Source of the DNA: Bartonella quintana
Lineage (GTDB): Bacteria; Pseudomonadota; Alphaproteobacteria; Rhizobiales; Rhizobiaceae
NCBI RefSeq assembly: GCF_009936175.1
Contig: NZ_AP019773.1
Location: 1,429,001-1,493,000 of the forward strand
DNA: 64,000 bases
Direction of reading: 5' to 3'
The notes beneath the pieces were generated by a model. That model was not told the DNA's origin, made no database searches, and worked only from the letters and a program-made list of their open reading frames with translations. Shown piece after piece: positions 9,248 through 20,817 of this stretch. Within the stretch, counting starts at the first letter, position 1. Each line of letters begins with the position of its first letter. The position numbers and the translations under genes are program-made.

Positions 9248-10905
9248 TTTTTGCACTCCTCTTCACTGACATTGCTCTTCTTTTCGTATGCACGTAAAAA
9301 ACATAACTTTAAAAATATTTTGGCAAGAAAAACAGCAAACACAACCGTTGCAATATAAAAATAAAGCCGAAAAACATCATCATAAGCAAAAATGTTTGCT
9401 GTTAACTTAAATTTTTCAATCAGCCTAGATACGTCTTGCTTATCCCCCAAAACATGGGACATAGGAACCCTAAAAGAAGACGAAAATAAGGTATTCACCT
9501 CACCTGAAATAAGGGAATCCGTAACAACAATATTTTGTATTAAGGATTCAAAATTCTTATGAGCGAAAATAAACTGCAAACTGCCAAAAAAAGCCGACCC
9601 CATCAATCCCCCCGTCACTTGCGTCAGCAGAAAAACAGCAATAAAACTTAAGATGTAACGTGGTCCTCGCGCACCAGCCACCACGAACCCCTTGAAAAGC
9701 GTAGGAGGTAAAAAAAGCGCATAACTAAGGCTCACCAATCCTTGACTCAGCATCATATCTTGCGGACGTGTTAAGTGGTTGACATGGCTATCTAAATAAG
9801 CCCCAAGCGCCAAACAACCCAAAGATAAAAGATAAAAATAGTCCTCACGACCGGCCCGTAAAAAAAAGACACAAATCGCACCCCCTAAAAGGGTGCCAAA
9901 TGTAATTGCAAGATACATGGGCATCATTTCACGATTTAACAAACCAAAAAGATTAAAAAAACCGGCTGCTAAACTTGATCGCTCCAATAAGAAAACGTGA
10001 AAGACCAATAAAATGAGAACAGATTGTACGATTTCTTTACTGAAAAGCCAGCGTAAATCAATCAACGGCTTTTCTCTATTAAGCTCAATAATCGTCGCAA
10101 TGACCAAAGACAAAACAGCCAGTGCCAGACCCCAACCGATCCATGGTGCCTCGAACCACCAATACAACATGCCAACAGACATAATCACTGCATTTAATCC
10201 AAGACCAAATGCAATCAAACTATAGCTCACCCAATCTAATTTCTGAATGACCTTGTTGCGTACAACAGGGGTCAATGGAAGAGCATAGATACATCCCAAA
10301 CTGATGAGAACCAATCCCATTTCCAGTGCTGAAAGACTTGAAAATCCACCATTTTCCAGCAAATCAGGCGAAATCAAACGTGATAAAGGCGTCGCTAAAG
10401 CTGCATTCATATAATTCAAACTAAGCCCAATGGTGAACTTCTTTGCTGGTGCAAAAGCCTCCATCATATAAAGAAGCGCTAATGAAGCCAATGGCGCCGC
10501 AGCGACACCAGCGAAAAAACGAATGATCAGTGCAGACCGCAAATCCGTAACAAATAACTGCAAAACACAGACCAAAACGAAGCCAAGAATTGATAATTCA
10601 GCAAAAGCACGAAGTCCAAACTGATAGCGGATCTTGATCAACATGATCGCAACACTCACATTTGGTGCCATATAAGCAGCCACCAACCATGTTGTTTCTG
10701 CCAGAGTTGCGTTGAAATCACCAGTAAAATAGACAATATTAGATTGAACAATATTTGCCCCTAAGCCATAAGCCCACTGCAAAATAAAAGAGGCTAAAAT
10801 ATAGACAAAACATTTTGGCAAAGGTCCGGCAAAAACAACACCTGGATGGGGAAAAGGCTTCCCCCCCCTTTTAGCAGACATAATCTTACTTTTTCTGCCG
10901 CTCAC
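9244..10905 (-). CDS. emrB: MFS drug:proton antiporter, DHA2 family (EmrB-like)
   Basis: Inner-membrane permease of 553 residues with about 14 hydrophobic segments, as in the DHA2/EmrB group. It starts with GTG at 10905, which has an AGGA eight bases upstream. The N-terminus is basic and the first membrane segment is CFVYILASFILQWAYGLG. Paired with the EmrA-like adaptor by a 4-base stop/start overlap. It begins only 22 bp after the atpC stop on the same strand with no terminator between, so it may be transcribed as a tail of the ATP synthase operon. Divergent from Escherichia coli EmrB in sequence; the substrate cannot be inferred. Confidence 0.82.
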   Translation of the reverse strand: MSGRKSKIMSAKRGGKPFPHPGVVFAGPLPKCFVYILASFILQWAYGLGANIVQSNIVYFTGDFNATLAETTWLVAAYMAPNVSVAIMLIKIRYQFGLRAFAELSILGFVLVCVLQLFVTDLRSALIIRFFAGVAAAPLASLALLYMMEAFAPAKKFTIGLSLNYMNAALATPLSRLISPDLLENGGFSSLSALEMGLVLISLGCIYALPLTPVVRNKVIQKLDWVSYSLIAFGLGLNAVIMSVGMLYWWFEAPWIGWGLALAVLSLVIATIIELNREKPLIDLRWLFSKEIVQSVLILLVFHVFLLERSSLAAGFFNLFGLLNREMMPMYLAITFGTLLGGAICVFFLRAGREDYFYLLSLGCLALGAYLDSHVNHLTRPQDMMLSQGLVSLSYALFLPPTLFKGFVVAGARGPRYILSFIAVFLLTQVTGGLMGSAFFGSLQFIFAHKNFESLIQNIVVTDSLISGEVNTLFSSSFRVPMSHVLGDKQDVSRLIEKFKLTANIFAYDDVFRLYFYIATVVFAVFLAKIFLKLCFLRAYEKKSNVSEEECKK

Positions 10906-10927
10906 GTCCCTTTTCCTGCATAACCCG

Positions 10928-11356
10928 TTATGCCTTTGTCAGTACACCATCAGCATTTGTCAATTGATGAAAAAAATCTTGGACTTTATGACTTATGCGA
11001 TCATCTGAATCGCCTTCTAACGTTGCTTGCACTTGGGAGATCTGCTGCTCCAATACATCAAAAGAAAGATGTTCAACAGCAACAACTTTCTCTACCAAAA
11101 GAGAACAGCCCGAAGATGTAATATTCGCAACGCCTCTGCAAACAGCAAAAAGCTTTTCCCCTGAAGAGGTAAGAACACGCACACTGCCCAATACAATGCT
11201 CGCCACTAAAGGTTCATGATGCGCCATAACTGTCAGAGCACCTGAGGCTGAAGGAATAACAACAGATATTACCTGCTCTGAAAACACCAGTTTTTCAGGT
11301 GATACAAGCTCAAATAAAAAATGCTCTACTCTCTTGTTTTCCACACAAATCTCCAC
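10928..11356 (-). CDS. atpC: ATP synthase F1 epsilon subunit
   Basis: 142-residue subunit of the rotor stalk that couples gamma to the c-ring and can inhibit ATP hydrolysis. The beta-sandwich domain is clear (FELVSPEKLVFSEQV, then GALTVMAHHEPLVASI), followed by a short C-terminal helical part. It is the last gene of the atpHAGDC block, about 60 bp after atpD. The sequence is rather divergent for the family, but gene order and the conserved N-terminal domain leave little doubt. Confidence 0.93.
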   Translation of the reverse strand: MEICVENKRVEHFLFELVSPEKLVFSEQVISVVIPSASGALTVMAHHEPLVASIVLGSVRVLTSSGEKLFAVCRGVANITSSGCSLLVEKVVAVEHLSFDVLEQQISQVQATLEGDSDDRISHKVQDFFHQLTNADGVLTKA

Positions 11357-11417
11357 GAGGCTCGATATGAGGACGTCTTGTCCTGTCTACAATAAGCATT
11401 TATTACAAATTTTCTCT

Positions 11418-13034
<1,617 letters not shown>

Positions 13035-13047
13035 TTACCTTTTCAAT

Positions 13048-13959
13048 TTAAAGCGCTTCAGCGCCCGCAATAATTTCGATCAATTCTGTTGTGATCTGCG
13101 CCTGACGTTGACGATTATAAGCCACCGTCAATTTATTGATCATTTCACCCGCATTGCGCGATGCATTATCCATCGCAGTCACTTTTGCTCCCATTTCACC
13201 GGCGACATTTTCAAGCAAAGCCTGAAAGATTTGCACGGAAAGATTGCGTGGCACGAGCTCCTCCAAAAGAGAAGCTACATCAGGCTCATAATCATAAACA
13301 ATTGATTGTAGATTTTTGTTTTCGTCTACTTTTTGAGTAACATCTTCTGCCTCAACAGCTCCTTTGGGAGACCCCATAGGGATTAAGCCAAAAGCCACAG
13401 GACGCTGATTAATCACTGAAACAAATTCAGAATAAAACAGAGTACAAATATCGAAGGTATCCTTATCGAATAAATCAATGATCTTCTGGCTGATTATAGC
13501 TGCCTCTGCAAAACCAACCCGCTTTACAGAACGCAAATCGATGTGATCAATCATCAAAGCTTTGTAATCACGTGATAAAATATCCGCTCCCTTTTTTCCC
13601 ACGGTTAAGATTTTAACTATTTTACCGGCAGAAAGCAGTGCTTTAATCTGTTGGCGTGCCCGTCGAGCAATTTGCATATTAAAAGCACCACAAAGACCAC
13701 GCTCAGCAGTACATACCACTAAAAGATGGACATCATTTCGACCAGTACCACGCATGAGAGGGGGCACATCGATGGCATCGACATCAGTGGCAACATTGGC
13801 TAAAATAGCGGCCATCCGCTGGGCATAAGGACGAGCAGACTGAGCTGCCTCTTGCACACGGTGCAACCTTGCTGCTGCAACCATTTGCATTGCTTTAGTA
13901 ATTTTCTGTGTTGCCTTAACCGAGGCGATACGATCTCTAAGATCCTTCAACGACGCCAT
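13048..13959 (-). CDS. atpG: ATP synthase F1 gamma subunit
   Basis: Central rotor shaft of F1, 303 residues. N-terminal helix [20 protein letters not shown] and the conserved C-terminal helix ([20 protein letters not shown], then [18 protein letters not shown]) form the antiparallel coiled coil; the middle carries the conserved ERGLCGAFN loop. Lies between atpA and atpD with spacers of about 20 bp, consistent with one operon. A segment around residues 195-215 rich in acidic residues is typical of alphaproteobacterial gamma subunits. Confidence 0.97.
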   Translation of the reverse strand: MASLKDLRDRIASVKATQKITKAMQMVAAARLHRVQEAAQSARPYAQRMAAILANVATDVDAIDVPPLMRGTGRNDVHLLVVCTAERGLCGAFNMQIARRARQQIKALLSAGKIVKILTVGKKGADILSRDYKALMIDHIDLRSVKRVGFAEAAIISQKIIDLFDKDTFDICTLFYSEFVSVINQRPVAFGLIPMGSPKGAVEAEDVTQKVDENKNLQSIVYDYEPDVASLLEELVPRNLSVQIFQALLENVAGEMGAKVTAMDNASRNAGEMINKLTVAYNRQRQAQITTELIEIIAGAEAL

Positions 13960-13979
13960 TCGCGCATTCCATTAAGTTA

Positions 13980-15515
13980 TTACGAAAAAATCTTTGCGTA
14001 AGTATTAAGAACAACAATCAACTTATCCTTAACATCATCGGTTATCTGTTTTTGATGGGCGATTGCCTGCAAAAGATCTGGGTGATCACTCCGGAGAAGT
14101 GTCAAAAGACCTTGTTCGAATCGACCAACATCAGAAACAGCCAAAGCATCAAGATAACCATTAACACCAGCAAAGATAACAACAACCTGTTCTTCTGTTT
14201 TAAGTGGAGAAAATTGTGGTTGCTTTAACAGTTCTGTTAAACGGGCACCACGGTTTAAAAGACGCTGGGTTGACGCATCCAAATCCGAACCAAACTGCGC
14301 AAAAGCTGCCATTTCCCGATATTGTGCTAATTCCCCTTTAATTGAACCTGCAACCTGCTTCATTGCTTTAATTTGTGCAGCAGAACCAACACGCGACACA
14401 GAAAGACCCACATTCACAGCAGGACGAATTCCCTGATAAAACAAATTGGTTTCTAGAAAAATCTGCCCATCGGTGATCGAAATCACATTTGTGGGAATGT
14501 AAGCAGAAACATCATTTGCCTGGGTTTCAATAACTGGCAAAGCTGTCAAAGACCCAGAACCATTTTCAGCATTGAGCTTTGCCGCCCGTTCTAAAAGACG
14601 TGAATGAAGGTAAAAAACATCTCCTGGATAAGCTTCACGACCAGGCGGGCGACGAAGCAAAAGAGACATTTGACGATAAGCGACCGCTTGTTTTGAAAGA
14701 TCATCATAACCGATCAAAGCATGTTGCCCATTATCACGGAAATATTCCCCCATTGCACAACCAGCAAGAGGTGCGATAAATTGCATAGGAGCAGGATCAG
14801 AGGCCGTAGCCGCTACGATAATAGAATACTCGAGAGCTCCACGCTCTTCCAAAACTTTAACAAATTGCGCAACCGTTGAACGTTTTTGACCAATGGCAAC
14901 ATAAATACAATAGACTTTGTCTTGCTCGTTCCCAGCACCTTTTTCATGGAAGGGCTTTTGATTTAAAAACGTATCGAGCAAAATCGCGGTTTTCCCTGTT
15001 TGACGATCACCGATGACTAATTCACGCTGCCCACGTCCAATAGGAATAAGCGCATCAATAGCTTTCAATCCTGTTGGCATTGGCTCATGCACTGACTGAC
15101 GTGGAATAATTCCCGGAGCTTTGACATCGACACGACGACGCTCTGTTGCCTTAAGAGGCCCCTTTCCATCTATAGGATTTCCGAGTGCATCGACAACCCG
15201 CCCCAGCAAAGCTGGGCCCACAGGAACATCGACAATAGCACCAAGTCGTTTAACGGAATCACCTTCACGGATATCACGATCTGATCCGAAAATCACAACC
15301 CCGACATTATCGATTTCCAAATTCAATGCCATACCATGCACGCCATTTGAAAAGGAAACCATTTCACCTGCTTGGATATTATCCAAACCATAAACGCGGG
15401 CGATACCATCACCCACAGACAAAACCCAACCAATTTCTGAAACTTCAGCCTTTTGGTCAAAGTCTCTGATTTGCTCTTTTAGAATTTTTGAAATTTCCGA
15501 CGGTCTAATATCCAT
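13980..15515 (-). CDS. atpA: ATP synthase F1 alpha subunit
   Basis: Non-catalytic nucleotide-binding subunit of F1, 511 residues. Walker A GDRQTGKT lies near residue 169 and the family signature [17 protein letters not shown] is present. Start ATG (complement of 15513-15515) overlaps the atpH stop by one base, indicating tight coupling. Complete and of typical length. Confidence 0.98.
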   Translation of the reverse strand: MDIRPSEISKILKEQIRDFDQKAEVSEIGWVLSVGDGIARVYGLDNIQAGEMVSFSNGVHGMALNLEIDNVGVVIFGSDRDIREGDSVKRLGAIVDVPVGPALLGRVVDALGNPIDGKGPLKATERRRVDVKAPGIIPRQSVHEPMPTGLKAIDALIPIGRGQRELVIGDRQTGKTAILLDTFLNQKPFHEKGAGNEQDKVYCIYVAIGQKRSTVAQFVKVLEERGALEYSIIVAATASDPAPMQFIAPLAGCAMGEYFRDNGQHALIGYDDLSKQAVAYRQMSLLLRRPPGREAYPGDVFYLHSRLLERAAKLNAENGSGSLTALPVIETQANDVSAYIPTNVISITDGQIFLETNLFYQGIRPAVNVGLSVSRVGSAAQIKAMKQVAGSIKGELAQYREMAAFAQFGSDLDASTQRLLNRGARLTELLKQPQFSPLKTEEQVVVIFAGVNGYLDALAVSDVGRFEQGLLTLLRSDHPDLLQAIAHQKQITDDVKDKLIVVLNTYAKIFS

Positions 15516-16099
15516 CAGCTGACCTCTTTTTTCAATGCAAGCTTAAGCGAAGATAATTTCGTCACAAGGGACGTATCAATCTGCGATGATCCTAAACGAA
15601 TGATCAGTCCACCAAGGATTGTTGGATCAACACACATGTGTAGCAAAACCTTTCCTCTAATGACACCTTCCAAAGCCACGCGCAACTCTTCTTCCTGATG
15701 AGAACTCAACGGACGTGCAGAAATAATCTGTGCCGAAACTTCTCTGCGAGAGAGAGCGACACGATGTTGAAAAGCCTGTAAAATACCAGACAAAGCACAA
15801 AGCCGACGGTTTACTGTGATAACACGCAAAAAGTTACTGAGAATCTGACCAGCACCCTGATCAGCAAACTTGATGTTTTCACAAACAGAACGCATTACTT
15901 TAATTTGCTCTTTTATTGAAAAGAATGGGCTCTGCACAAAGCGCTTTAGGTCTTCATTTTGATCTAAGACAACTAAAAAAGATGCCACTGCCTTTTCAAC
16001 ATTTTCAACAGATCTTGCTTCTTGAACGAAATCAAAAAGCGCTTGCGCGTAACGTTGATCTACCAATGGCAGCGGTATAAGAGCAAATGAATCCGACAC
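15515..16099 (-). CDS. atpH: ATP synthase F1 delta subunit
   Basis: Peripheral stator subunit joining F1 to subunit b. 194 residues beginning at GTG (complement of 16097-16099), which is read as [20 protein letters not shown] and has AGAGG about 9 bases upstream. An upstream in-frame ATG at 16207 would add a basic hydrophobic leader not seen in the family. Conserved C-terminal signature [15 protein letters not shown]. First gene of the F1 cluster; the F0 genes are not in this window, as usual in Rhizobiales. The promoter should lie in 16100-16490. Confidence 0.93.
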   Translation of the reverse strand: MSDSFALIPLPLVDQRYAQALFDFVQEARSVENVEKAVASFLVVLDQNEDLKRFVQSPFFSIKEQIKVMRSVCENIKFADQGAGQILSNFLRVITVNRRLCALSGILQAFQHRVALSRREVSAQIISARPLSSHQEEELRVALEGVIRGKVLLHMCVDPTILGGLIIRLGSSQIDTSLVTKLSSLKLALKKEVS

Positions 16100-16493
16100 G
16101 AAATACCGCCTCTTTCCCTTGAGCAACTCTCTGATAATTATCAGATGAAATGGACGAGATACCCCAAATTTTAAGAATCTCTTTCTCTTTCTTAAAATCC
16201 AGAACAAAAAACTTCTCGGTTTCTAGCATAGACAGAACCGACTCGCAACACCACAAATCAAAGCTTTTTGAAAATTTTAAATAAAATATCCAAAACACTT
16301 TTGAAAACAATTTTTCAGGAGACCATCAGTTTTTCTATGTCTTTTTTTGACATCCTTTGACAAATTTTTCAAGTATTTTTTCTTTCACTCCAGAAACAGT
16401 GTGAAATCAGAAGTAAAATTCTCTTCTTCAGTTTTTAAATGAGATATTCTCGCCAATTTTTTTGCACCAAAAGAGCTTCTAGCACTGTTCCGG

Positions 16494-16805
16494 AAAAAGT
16501 ATATTGTTTTCAAGCTTCTTGAACCAAAACCGAACTGGGCATTTTGGGAACACTTGCAAGCATTGCATAAATAAACCCCTGCATATCATCAAAAAGCACT
16601 ACCCTATAAAAAACGAAGGAGCAAAAGCCGAAAACGCTAACGCCCCTGTCAAGCGAGCTGTGCCTCTGCAAGACCCATCAGTGAGAGATTTTTCTCCCGT
16701 GGTACAACTTGGCGTAACGCATACGGATAATGTTCTGCCGCTTGATGCTTTTCTGAAGATACAATTAAAGAGGCAAACCAGCCGTGAAGGGACAAATGAT
16801 AATAA
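16494..16805 (-). pseudogene. Degenerate copy of the priA 3' end
   Basis: About 310 bp in the spacer downstream of priA repeat the last 300 bp of priA (16870-17175) at roughly 85 percent identity by eye. Shared landmarks include CCGAACTGGGCATTTTGGGA (16530 versus 16910 region), CCCATCAGTGAGAG/CATTTTTCTCCC and GAAGATACAATTAAAGAGGC. The reading frame is interrupted and shifted, so no product is expected. It lies in the same orientation and immediately behind the parent gene, like the emrA copy at 7962. Confidence 0.9.
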
Positions 16806-16869
16806 GACAGACTCCCTTTTAAAAGGCATTTCTCGAGCAAATAGCCCTCAATGTCATGGTGCTTTATTT

Positions 16870-19104
16870 TCAGAAAAAACTTTGTGGATCAATATCAATT
16901 TGAACCCGAACCGAACTGGGCATTTTGGGAGCACTTGCAAGCATTGCACGAATAAAACCCTGCATATCAAAAGAGCGCTGCCCCTGCAGCAAAAGCCGAA
17001 ACCGATAACGCCCCCGCACAAGAGCCAGCTGTGCCTCCGCAGGCCCCATCAGTGAGACATTTTTCTCCCGTGGTGCAACTTGGCGTAACGCACGCGCATA
17101 ATGCTCCGCCGCTTGACGTTTTTCTGAAGATACAATTAAAGAGGCAAGCCTTCCATAAGGTGGGAGATGATAATGCTGACGCACTGCAAGTTCATGCGTA
17201 TAAAAATCCTCACTTTGTCGTGAAAGAAGGGCTTGTATCACGGGATGATTGGGTTGATAGGTTTGTAATAATCCTAAACTTTCTAATCCTATCCGCCCTG
17301 CTCTCCCTGTGACCTGAGACAAAAGCTGAAAGGTGCGCTCACTTGCACGTAAATCGCCATTTGCAAGACCAAGATCAGCATCAATCACCCCGACCAGAGA
17401 CAACCCAGGGAAATGGTGTCCTTTAGCAACCAACTGCGTTCCAATAATAATATCAACATCGCCTTTCGCAATTGCTTCCAATTCACTTCGTAATTGACGA
17501 ATGCCACCTTTTAAATCGGTTGACAGAATCAACAACCGCGCTTGGGGAAAAAGCATCTGTGTCTCTTCAGCAATTCTTTCTACACCAGGCCCACAAGCCA
17601 CAAGATGATCTAAAGTCCCACATTCAGGACACACTTCTGGAAAAGGCTGATGATACCCACAATGATGGCATTTAAGCTGCCCTTGCGCGCGATGTTCAAC
17701 CAACCAACTCGAACAATTTGTACAATGAAAACGATGTCCACAAACCCGGCATAAAGTTAAAGGAGCATAACCACGGCGATTAAGAAAAAGGAGAGCTTGT
17801 TCACCTTTTTTGAGGGTTTGTGTTAAAGCATGTTCAAGAGCGGAGGAAATAAAACGCCCCTTTTGCACACCCCCTTGGCGCATATCAACCACTCGCAATT
17901 GTGGAAGTGCTGCTTCTTTAAAACGCGATGGCAAATGCACCCTTTGATAACGTCCTCTTAAAACATTAGCCTGACTTTCAATCGACGGTGTTGCTGAGGA
18001 TAAAATAACAGGAAAATGCTCGAAAGAGCCTCGTGCCACCGCCATATCACGCGCATGATAAAAAATGCGCTCTTCTTGTTTATAAGCGCCATCATGTTCT
18101 TCATCGACAACAATCAATCCAAGCTCTTGAAAGGGAAGAAAAAGCGCCGAACGTGCCCCTGCAACGACCCGCACCCGCCCCTCTGCAATTTGCCGCCACA
18201 CACGTTCCCGACGACGCGGCGGCAAATCTGAATGCCATTCAGCCGCTGATGCTCCAAAACGCTCATGAAAACGATCTAAGAATTGCTGTGTTAAAGCAAT
18301 TTCCGGCAACAAAATCAAAACCTGCTTGCCACCTATGAGCGCTTGGGCGACCGCTTCAAAATAAACTTCTGTCTTCCCTGACCCCGTCACACCATCAAGC
18401 AGAAAAACCTGAAACTGAGAAGATAAAACACCCTTCCGTAAAAGTTGCGCTGCTTCGCTCTGCGCTCCCTCCAACACGGGAGGACAAAAATTAGGATCGG
18501 GCATTGCCACAAGAGTCGGTACAGACACCATAACCTCTTCAAAAACCCCAAGCGATTTTAGCCCTTCAACAACGGAAACAGAGGTTCCTGCCGCATGCGC
18601 AAGACCAGCACGTGTCCAAACCTCACCATCGCGCGCCAACCCTAAAACCCGTGAACGTGCTGGTGTTAAACGTTCAACAACCCCTCCACAATACCGCAAC
18701 CCAAGCATCTGTGCCTCTGGCTCTAAAGCGGCCGGCACAGACAAAACCAATCGTGCTACAAGACCAAAAGGAGCCATCGTATACTGACTAACAAAGCGTA
18801 AGAACGTGATCATCTCTGCCTTTAACGGTGGGCAATCAAAAACATGCAGGAGAGAATGTAATTTTTTAGCTGCCACCGGTGCTGCACTTTGCCCAACTTT
18901 TTCTGGCTGCTCTCCAACGTCTACCACAAAACCGCAAACTTCGCGCCCCATCACCAGAACCCGAACAAAAGAACCAACTTTACCCTCCATAGAAGATGGA
19001 ACCTCATAACTATAAGCATGAGGAACAGGAAGGGGCACTAAAACCGAAACAATCTTTCTCTTTGTCACGCCCTGTGTTACATTTGGCTTCATCTTTTGTA
19101 ACAA
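16870..19104 (-). CDS. priA: Primosomal protein N' (replication restart helicase)
   Basis: Recognises stalled forks and reloads the replisome. 744 residues: an N-terminal DNA-binding region (VLVPLPVPHAYSYEVP), Walker A GVTGSGKTEVY near residue 250, a DEEH box (VVDEEHDGAYKQEE), helicase motifs to about residue 600, and an inserted zinc-binding module with four CxxC pairs (CRVCGHRFHCTNC, CHHCGYHQ, CPECGTLDH). The C-terminus ends in RVQIDIDPQSFF. Start ATG at 19104; ATG at 19089 would also be possible. Partial degenerate copies of its two ends lie on either side (16494-16805 and about 19265-19330). Confidence 0.96.
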   Translation of the reverse strand: MLQKMKPNVTQGVTKRKIVSVLVPLPVPHAYSYEVPSSMEGKVGSFVRVLVMGREVCGFVVDVGEQPEKVGQSAAPVAAKKLHSLLHVFDCPPLKAEMITFLRFVSQYTMAPFGLVARLVLSVPAALEPEAQMLGLRYCGGVVERLTPARSRVLGLARDGEVWTRAGLAHAAGTSVSVVEGLKSLGVFEEVMVSVPTLVAMPDPNFCPPVLEGAQSEAAQLLRKGVLSSQFQVFLLDGVTGSGKTEVYFEAVAQALIGGKQVLILLPEIALTQQFLDRFHERFGASAAEWHSDLPPRRRERVWRQIAEGRVRVVAGARSALFLPFQELGLIVVDEEHDGAYKQEERIFYHARDMAVARGSFEHFPVILSSATPSIESQANVLRGRYQRVHLPSRFKEAALPQLRVVDMRQGGVQKGRFISSALEHALTQTLKKGEQALLFLNRRGYAPLTLCRVCGHRFHCTNCSSWLVEHRAQGQLKCHHCGYHQPFPEVCPECGTLDHLVACGPGVERIAEETQMLFPQARLLILSTDLKGGIRQLRSELEAIAKGDVDIIIGTQLVAKGHHFPGLSLVGVIDADLGLANGDLRASERTFQLLSQVTGRAGRIGLESLGLLQTYQPNHPVIQALLSRQSEDFYTHELAVRQHYHLPPYGRLASLIVSSEKRQAAEHYARALRQVAPREKNVSLMGPAEAQLALVRGRYRFRLLLQGQRSFDMQGFIRAMLASAPKMPSSVRVQIDIDPQSFF

Positions 19105-19264
19105 TTTTATCGAACCCTTCTACACAAACATTGTCCTTGTACCTGTATTTTTGGCGGATCATCTATTGTGAAAAATCTTTTTTTTGCGTGACTTATCATT
19201 TCATCCCCGTCAACAACGTCCCCATCAAAATATCTTGCCAACTATGCACATTTTCAATGCGTGT

Positions 19265-19330
19265 CCCCACCAAAACACTAACAAAAGAACCAACTTCTCC
19301 CCTCCATGAAAGACGCAACTCCATAACCCC
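19265..19330 (-). pseudogene. Short degenerate copy of the priA 5' region
   Basis: The bases AACAAAAGAACCAACTT at 19280 recur from priA (about 18965) and are followed in both places by a CCCTCCAT-GAAGA-GAACTCCATAA-like string. Translated on the minus strand the segment reads GEVGSFVSVLVGTR where PriA has GKVGSFVRVLVMGR. Roughly 65 bp are convincing. Offset from the parent is about 315 bp. No open frame results. Confidence 0.65.
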
Positions 19331-19564
19331 ATATATTTAATACAAACATTGTAAACGCTAACATCATAAACAAACCCTTTCCTGAAATTTGCCCTCTTTC
19401 CAATACCCAAATCTTTTTCTTTTTTTCCAACTTATGTCCCAACTTACCATATGAGACACTAAACTTCTTTCTTGCTTTTGCGATAAACAATAGCGCATAT
19501 ATAGAAACAAGCTGGAACAGCACAAACTGTGAATGAACGAGCTTAAAAAACAAGGAAATTAGAC

Positions 19565-20218
19565 ATGAAATTTTTTGTGGATAGCGCCAATATTGAAGAA
19601 ATCCGAGAGCTAAAAAATTTAAGCCTCGTTGATGGTGTTACCACTAATCCCTCTCTTATTCTAAAATCGGGACGCAATATTCTTGATGTTATCAAAGAAA
19701 TTTGTACCCTCATCGAAGGACCTGTTTCTGCCGAAGTTGCAGCAACTGAATTCGAAATCATCATGAAAGAAGCGGCTATTTTAGCAAAAATTGCCGACAA
19801 TATTTGCATCAAACTTCCTTTAACGCTTGAGGGATTGAAAGCGTGTAAAGCCCTGGCAGCACAGGGATTAAAAACAAACCTCACACTCTGTTTTTCTGCC
19901 AATCAAGCCTTATTGGCGGCAAAAGCTGGCGCAACATTTGTTTCACCTTTTATCGGCAGACTCGACGATTGCGGAATAAATGGCAGTGAATTGCTTCACG
20001 AAATTCGCACGATTTATGACAATTATGGCTTTGAAACACAAATTTTAGCAGCTTCAATCCGCACTGTTAATCATGTCAAAGAAGCAGCACTCAGCGGTGC
20101 AGATGTTGCAACCGTTCCCCCAACAATCTTAAAAGCACTGGTCAAACATCCTTTAACTGATAAAGGTTTGCAAACATTCCTCGATGATTGGAAAAAAACC
20201 GGACAAAATATCGCTTAA
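19565..20218 (+). CDS. tal: Transaldolase (short TalC/fructose-6-phosphate aldolase-like type)
   Basis: 217-residue TIM-barrel enzyme of the non-oxidative pentose phosphate pathway; transfers dihydroxyacetone units. Family blocks: [26 protein letters not shown], the Schiff-base lysine in NICIKLPLT (near residue 85) and [14 protein letters not shown]. Length and sequence place it in the short subfamily that contains both transaldolases and fructose-6-phosphate aldolases; annotation as transaldolase is the usual one. ATG 19565 follows an AGGAAA. It ends convergently into lptE with stops sharing TTAA at 20215-20218. Confidence 0.92.
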   Translation: MKFFVDSANIEEIRELKNLSLVDGVTTNPSLILKSGRNILDVIKEICTLIEGPVSAEVAATEFEIIMKEAAILAKIADNICIKLPLTLEGLKACKALAAQGLKTNLTLCFSANQALLAAKAGATFVSPFIGRLDDCGINGSELLHEIRTIYDNYGFETQILAASIRTVNHVKEAALSGADVATVPPTILKALVKHPLTDKGLQTFLDDWKKTGQNIA

Positions 20219-20817
20219 CGCCCAGAAGTTTTATTTAAAAGATCTCTTGAAAGCAACATAAAGATCTGTTCAGCCAATTCTTCAGCTACTCGCCTTTGCG
20301 CATCTTTTTCTGCTTGCAGCGTCGCATATTCCTGGCGCATCCGCTCAAAAGACGCACGCACATTTCCCATTCCTTGTGCAACAGGAGTATTTTTCATATC
20401 CTTTAAGGTGTAGGATGCTTTGCTCACCACGGTTCCAACGGAAGGTCGTCCTGTTTTTTTCCTGTCTCGATCAACCTCTATCTGCATCGATTCTCTTGTA
20501 AATACGGATGTCTGCAGTGCCAATTGATAAGTTGGATCGGAAGGTTTACTACCATTTCCATAAAGAAGAAATAGTAAATGATTGCGCACCATTTGACCAA
20601 AACGATCTGAAGGTTCTTCAACGACAATGCTTGCAAGCTTCCCAGAAAGCCCTAAAGAATCTTTTCCTGAAGACAAACCATGGGAACCAGAATTTATAGA
20701 ATCCATTGTCGTCGAAATTTGGGGTCCTTGACGATAAAGCGGTTCAACTTTGCACCCATAAAGAAAGGTGAAAAAAACCATTAGAATCGCAAGAATAAAA
20801 CTTTTAAAGAACAACAT
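20215..20817 (-). CDS. lptE: LPS-assembly lipoprotein LptE
   Basis: Outer-membrane lipoprotein that plugs the LptD barrel for lipopolysaccharide insertion. 200 residues with a signal peptide and lipobox FLYGC (cysteine near residue 22), followed by KVEPLYR, the usual start of the mature protein in Rhizobiales. The 5' end overlaps the leuS stop by 14 bases, indicating coupling. Similarity within this family is low, so the call rests on the lipobox, the PLY motif, the length and the leuS neighbour. In many Rhizobiales holA follows; here a transaldolase gene faces it instead. Confidence 0.85.
   Translation of the reverse strand: MLFFKSFILAILMVFFTFLYGCKVEPLYRQGPQISTTMDSINSGSHGLSSGKDSLGLSGKLASIVVEEPSDRFGQMVRNHLLFLLYGNGSKPSDPTYQLALQTSVFTRESMQIEVDRDRKKTGRPSVGTVVSKASYTLKDMKNTPVAQGMGNVRASFERMRQEYATLQAEKDAQRRVAEELAEQIFMLLSRDLLNKTSGR

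Noticed and set aside
16504..17055. 183-codon plus-strand frame across the priA copy
   Set aside because: It is the antisense of priA and its degenerate 3' copy. The internal repetition of its translation only reflects that duplication.
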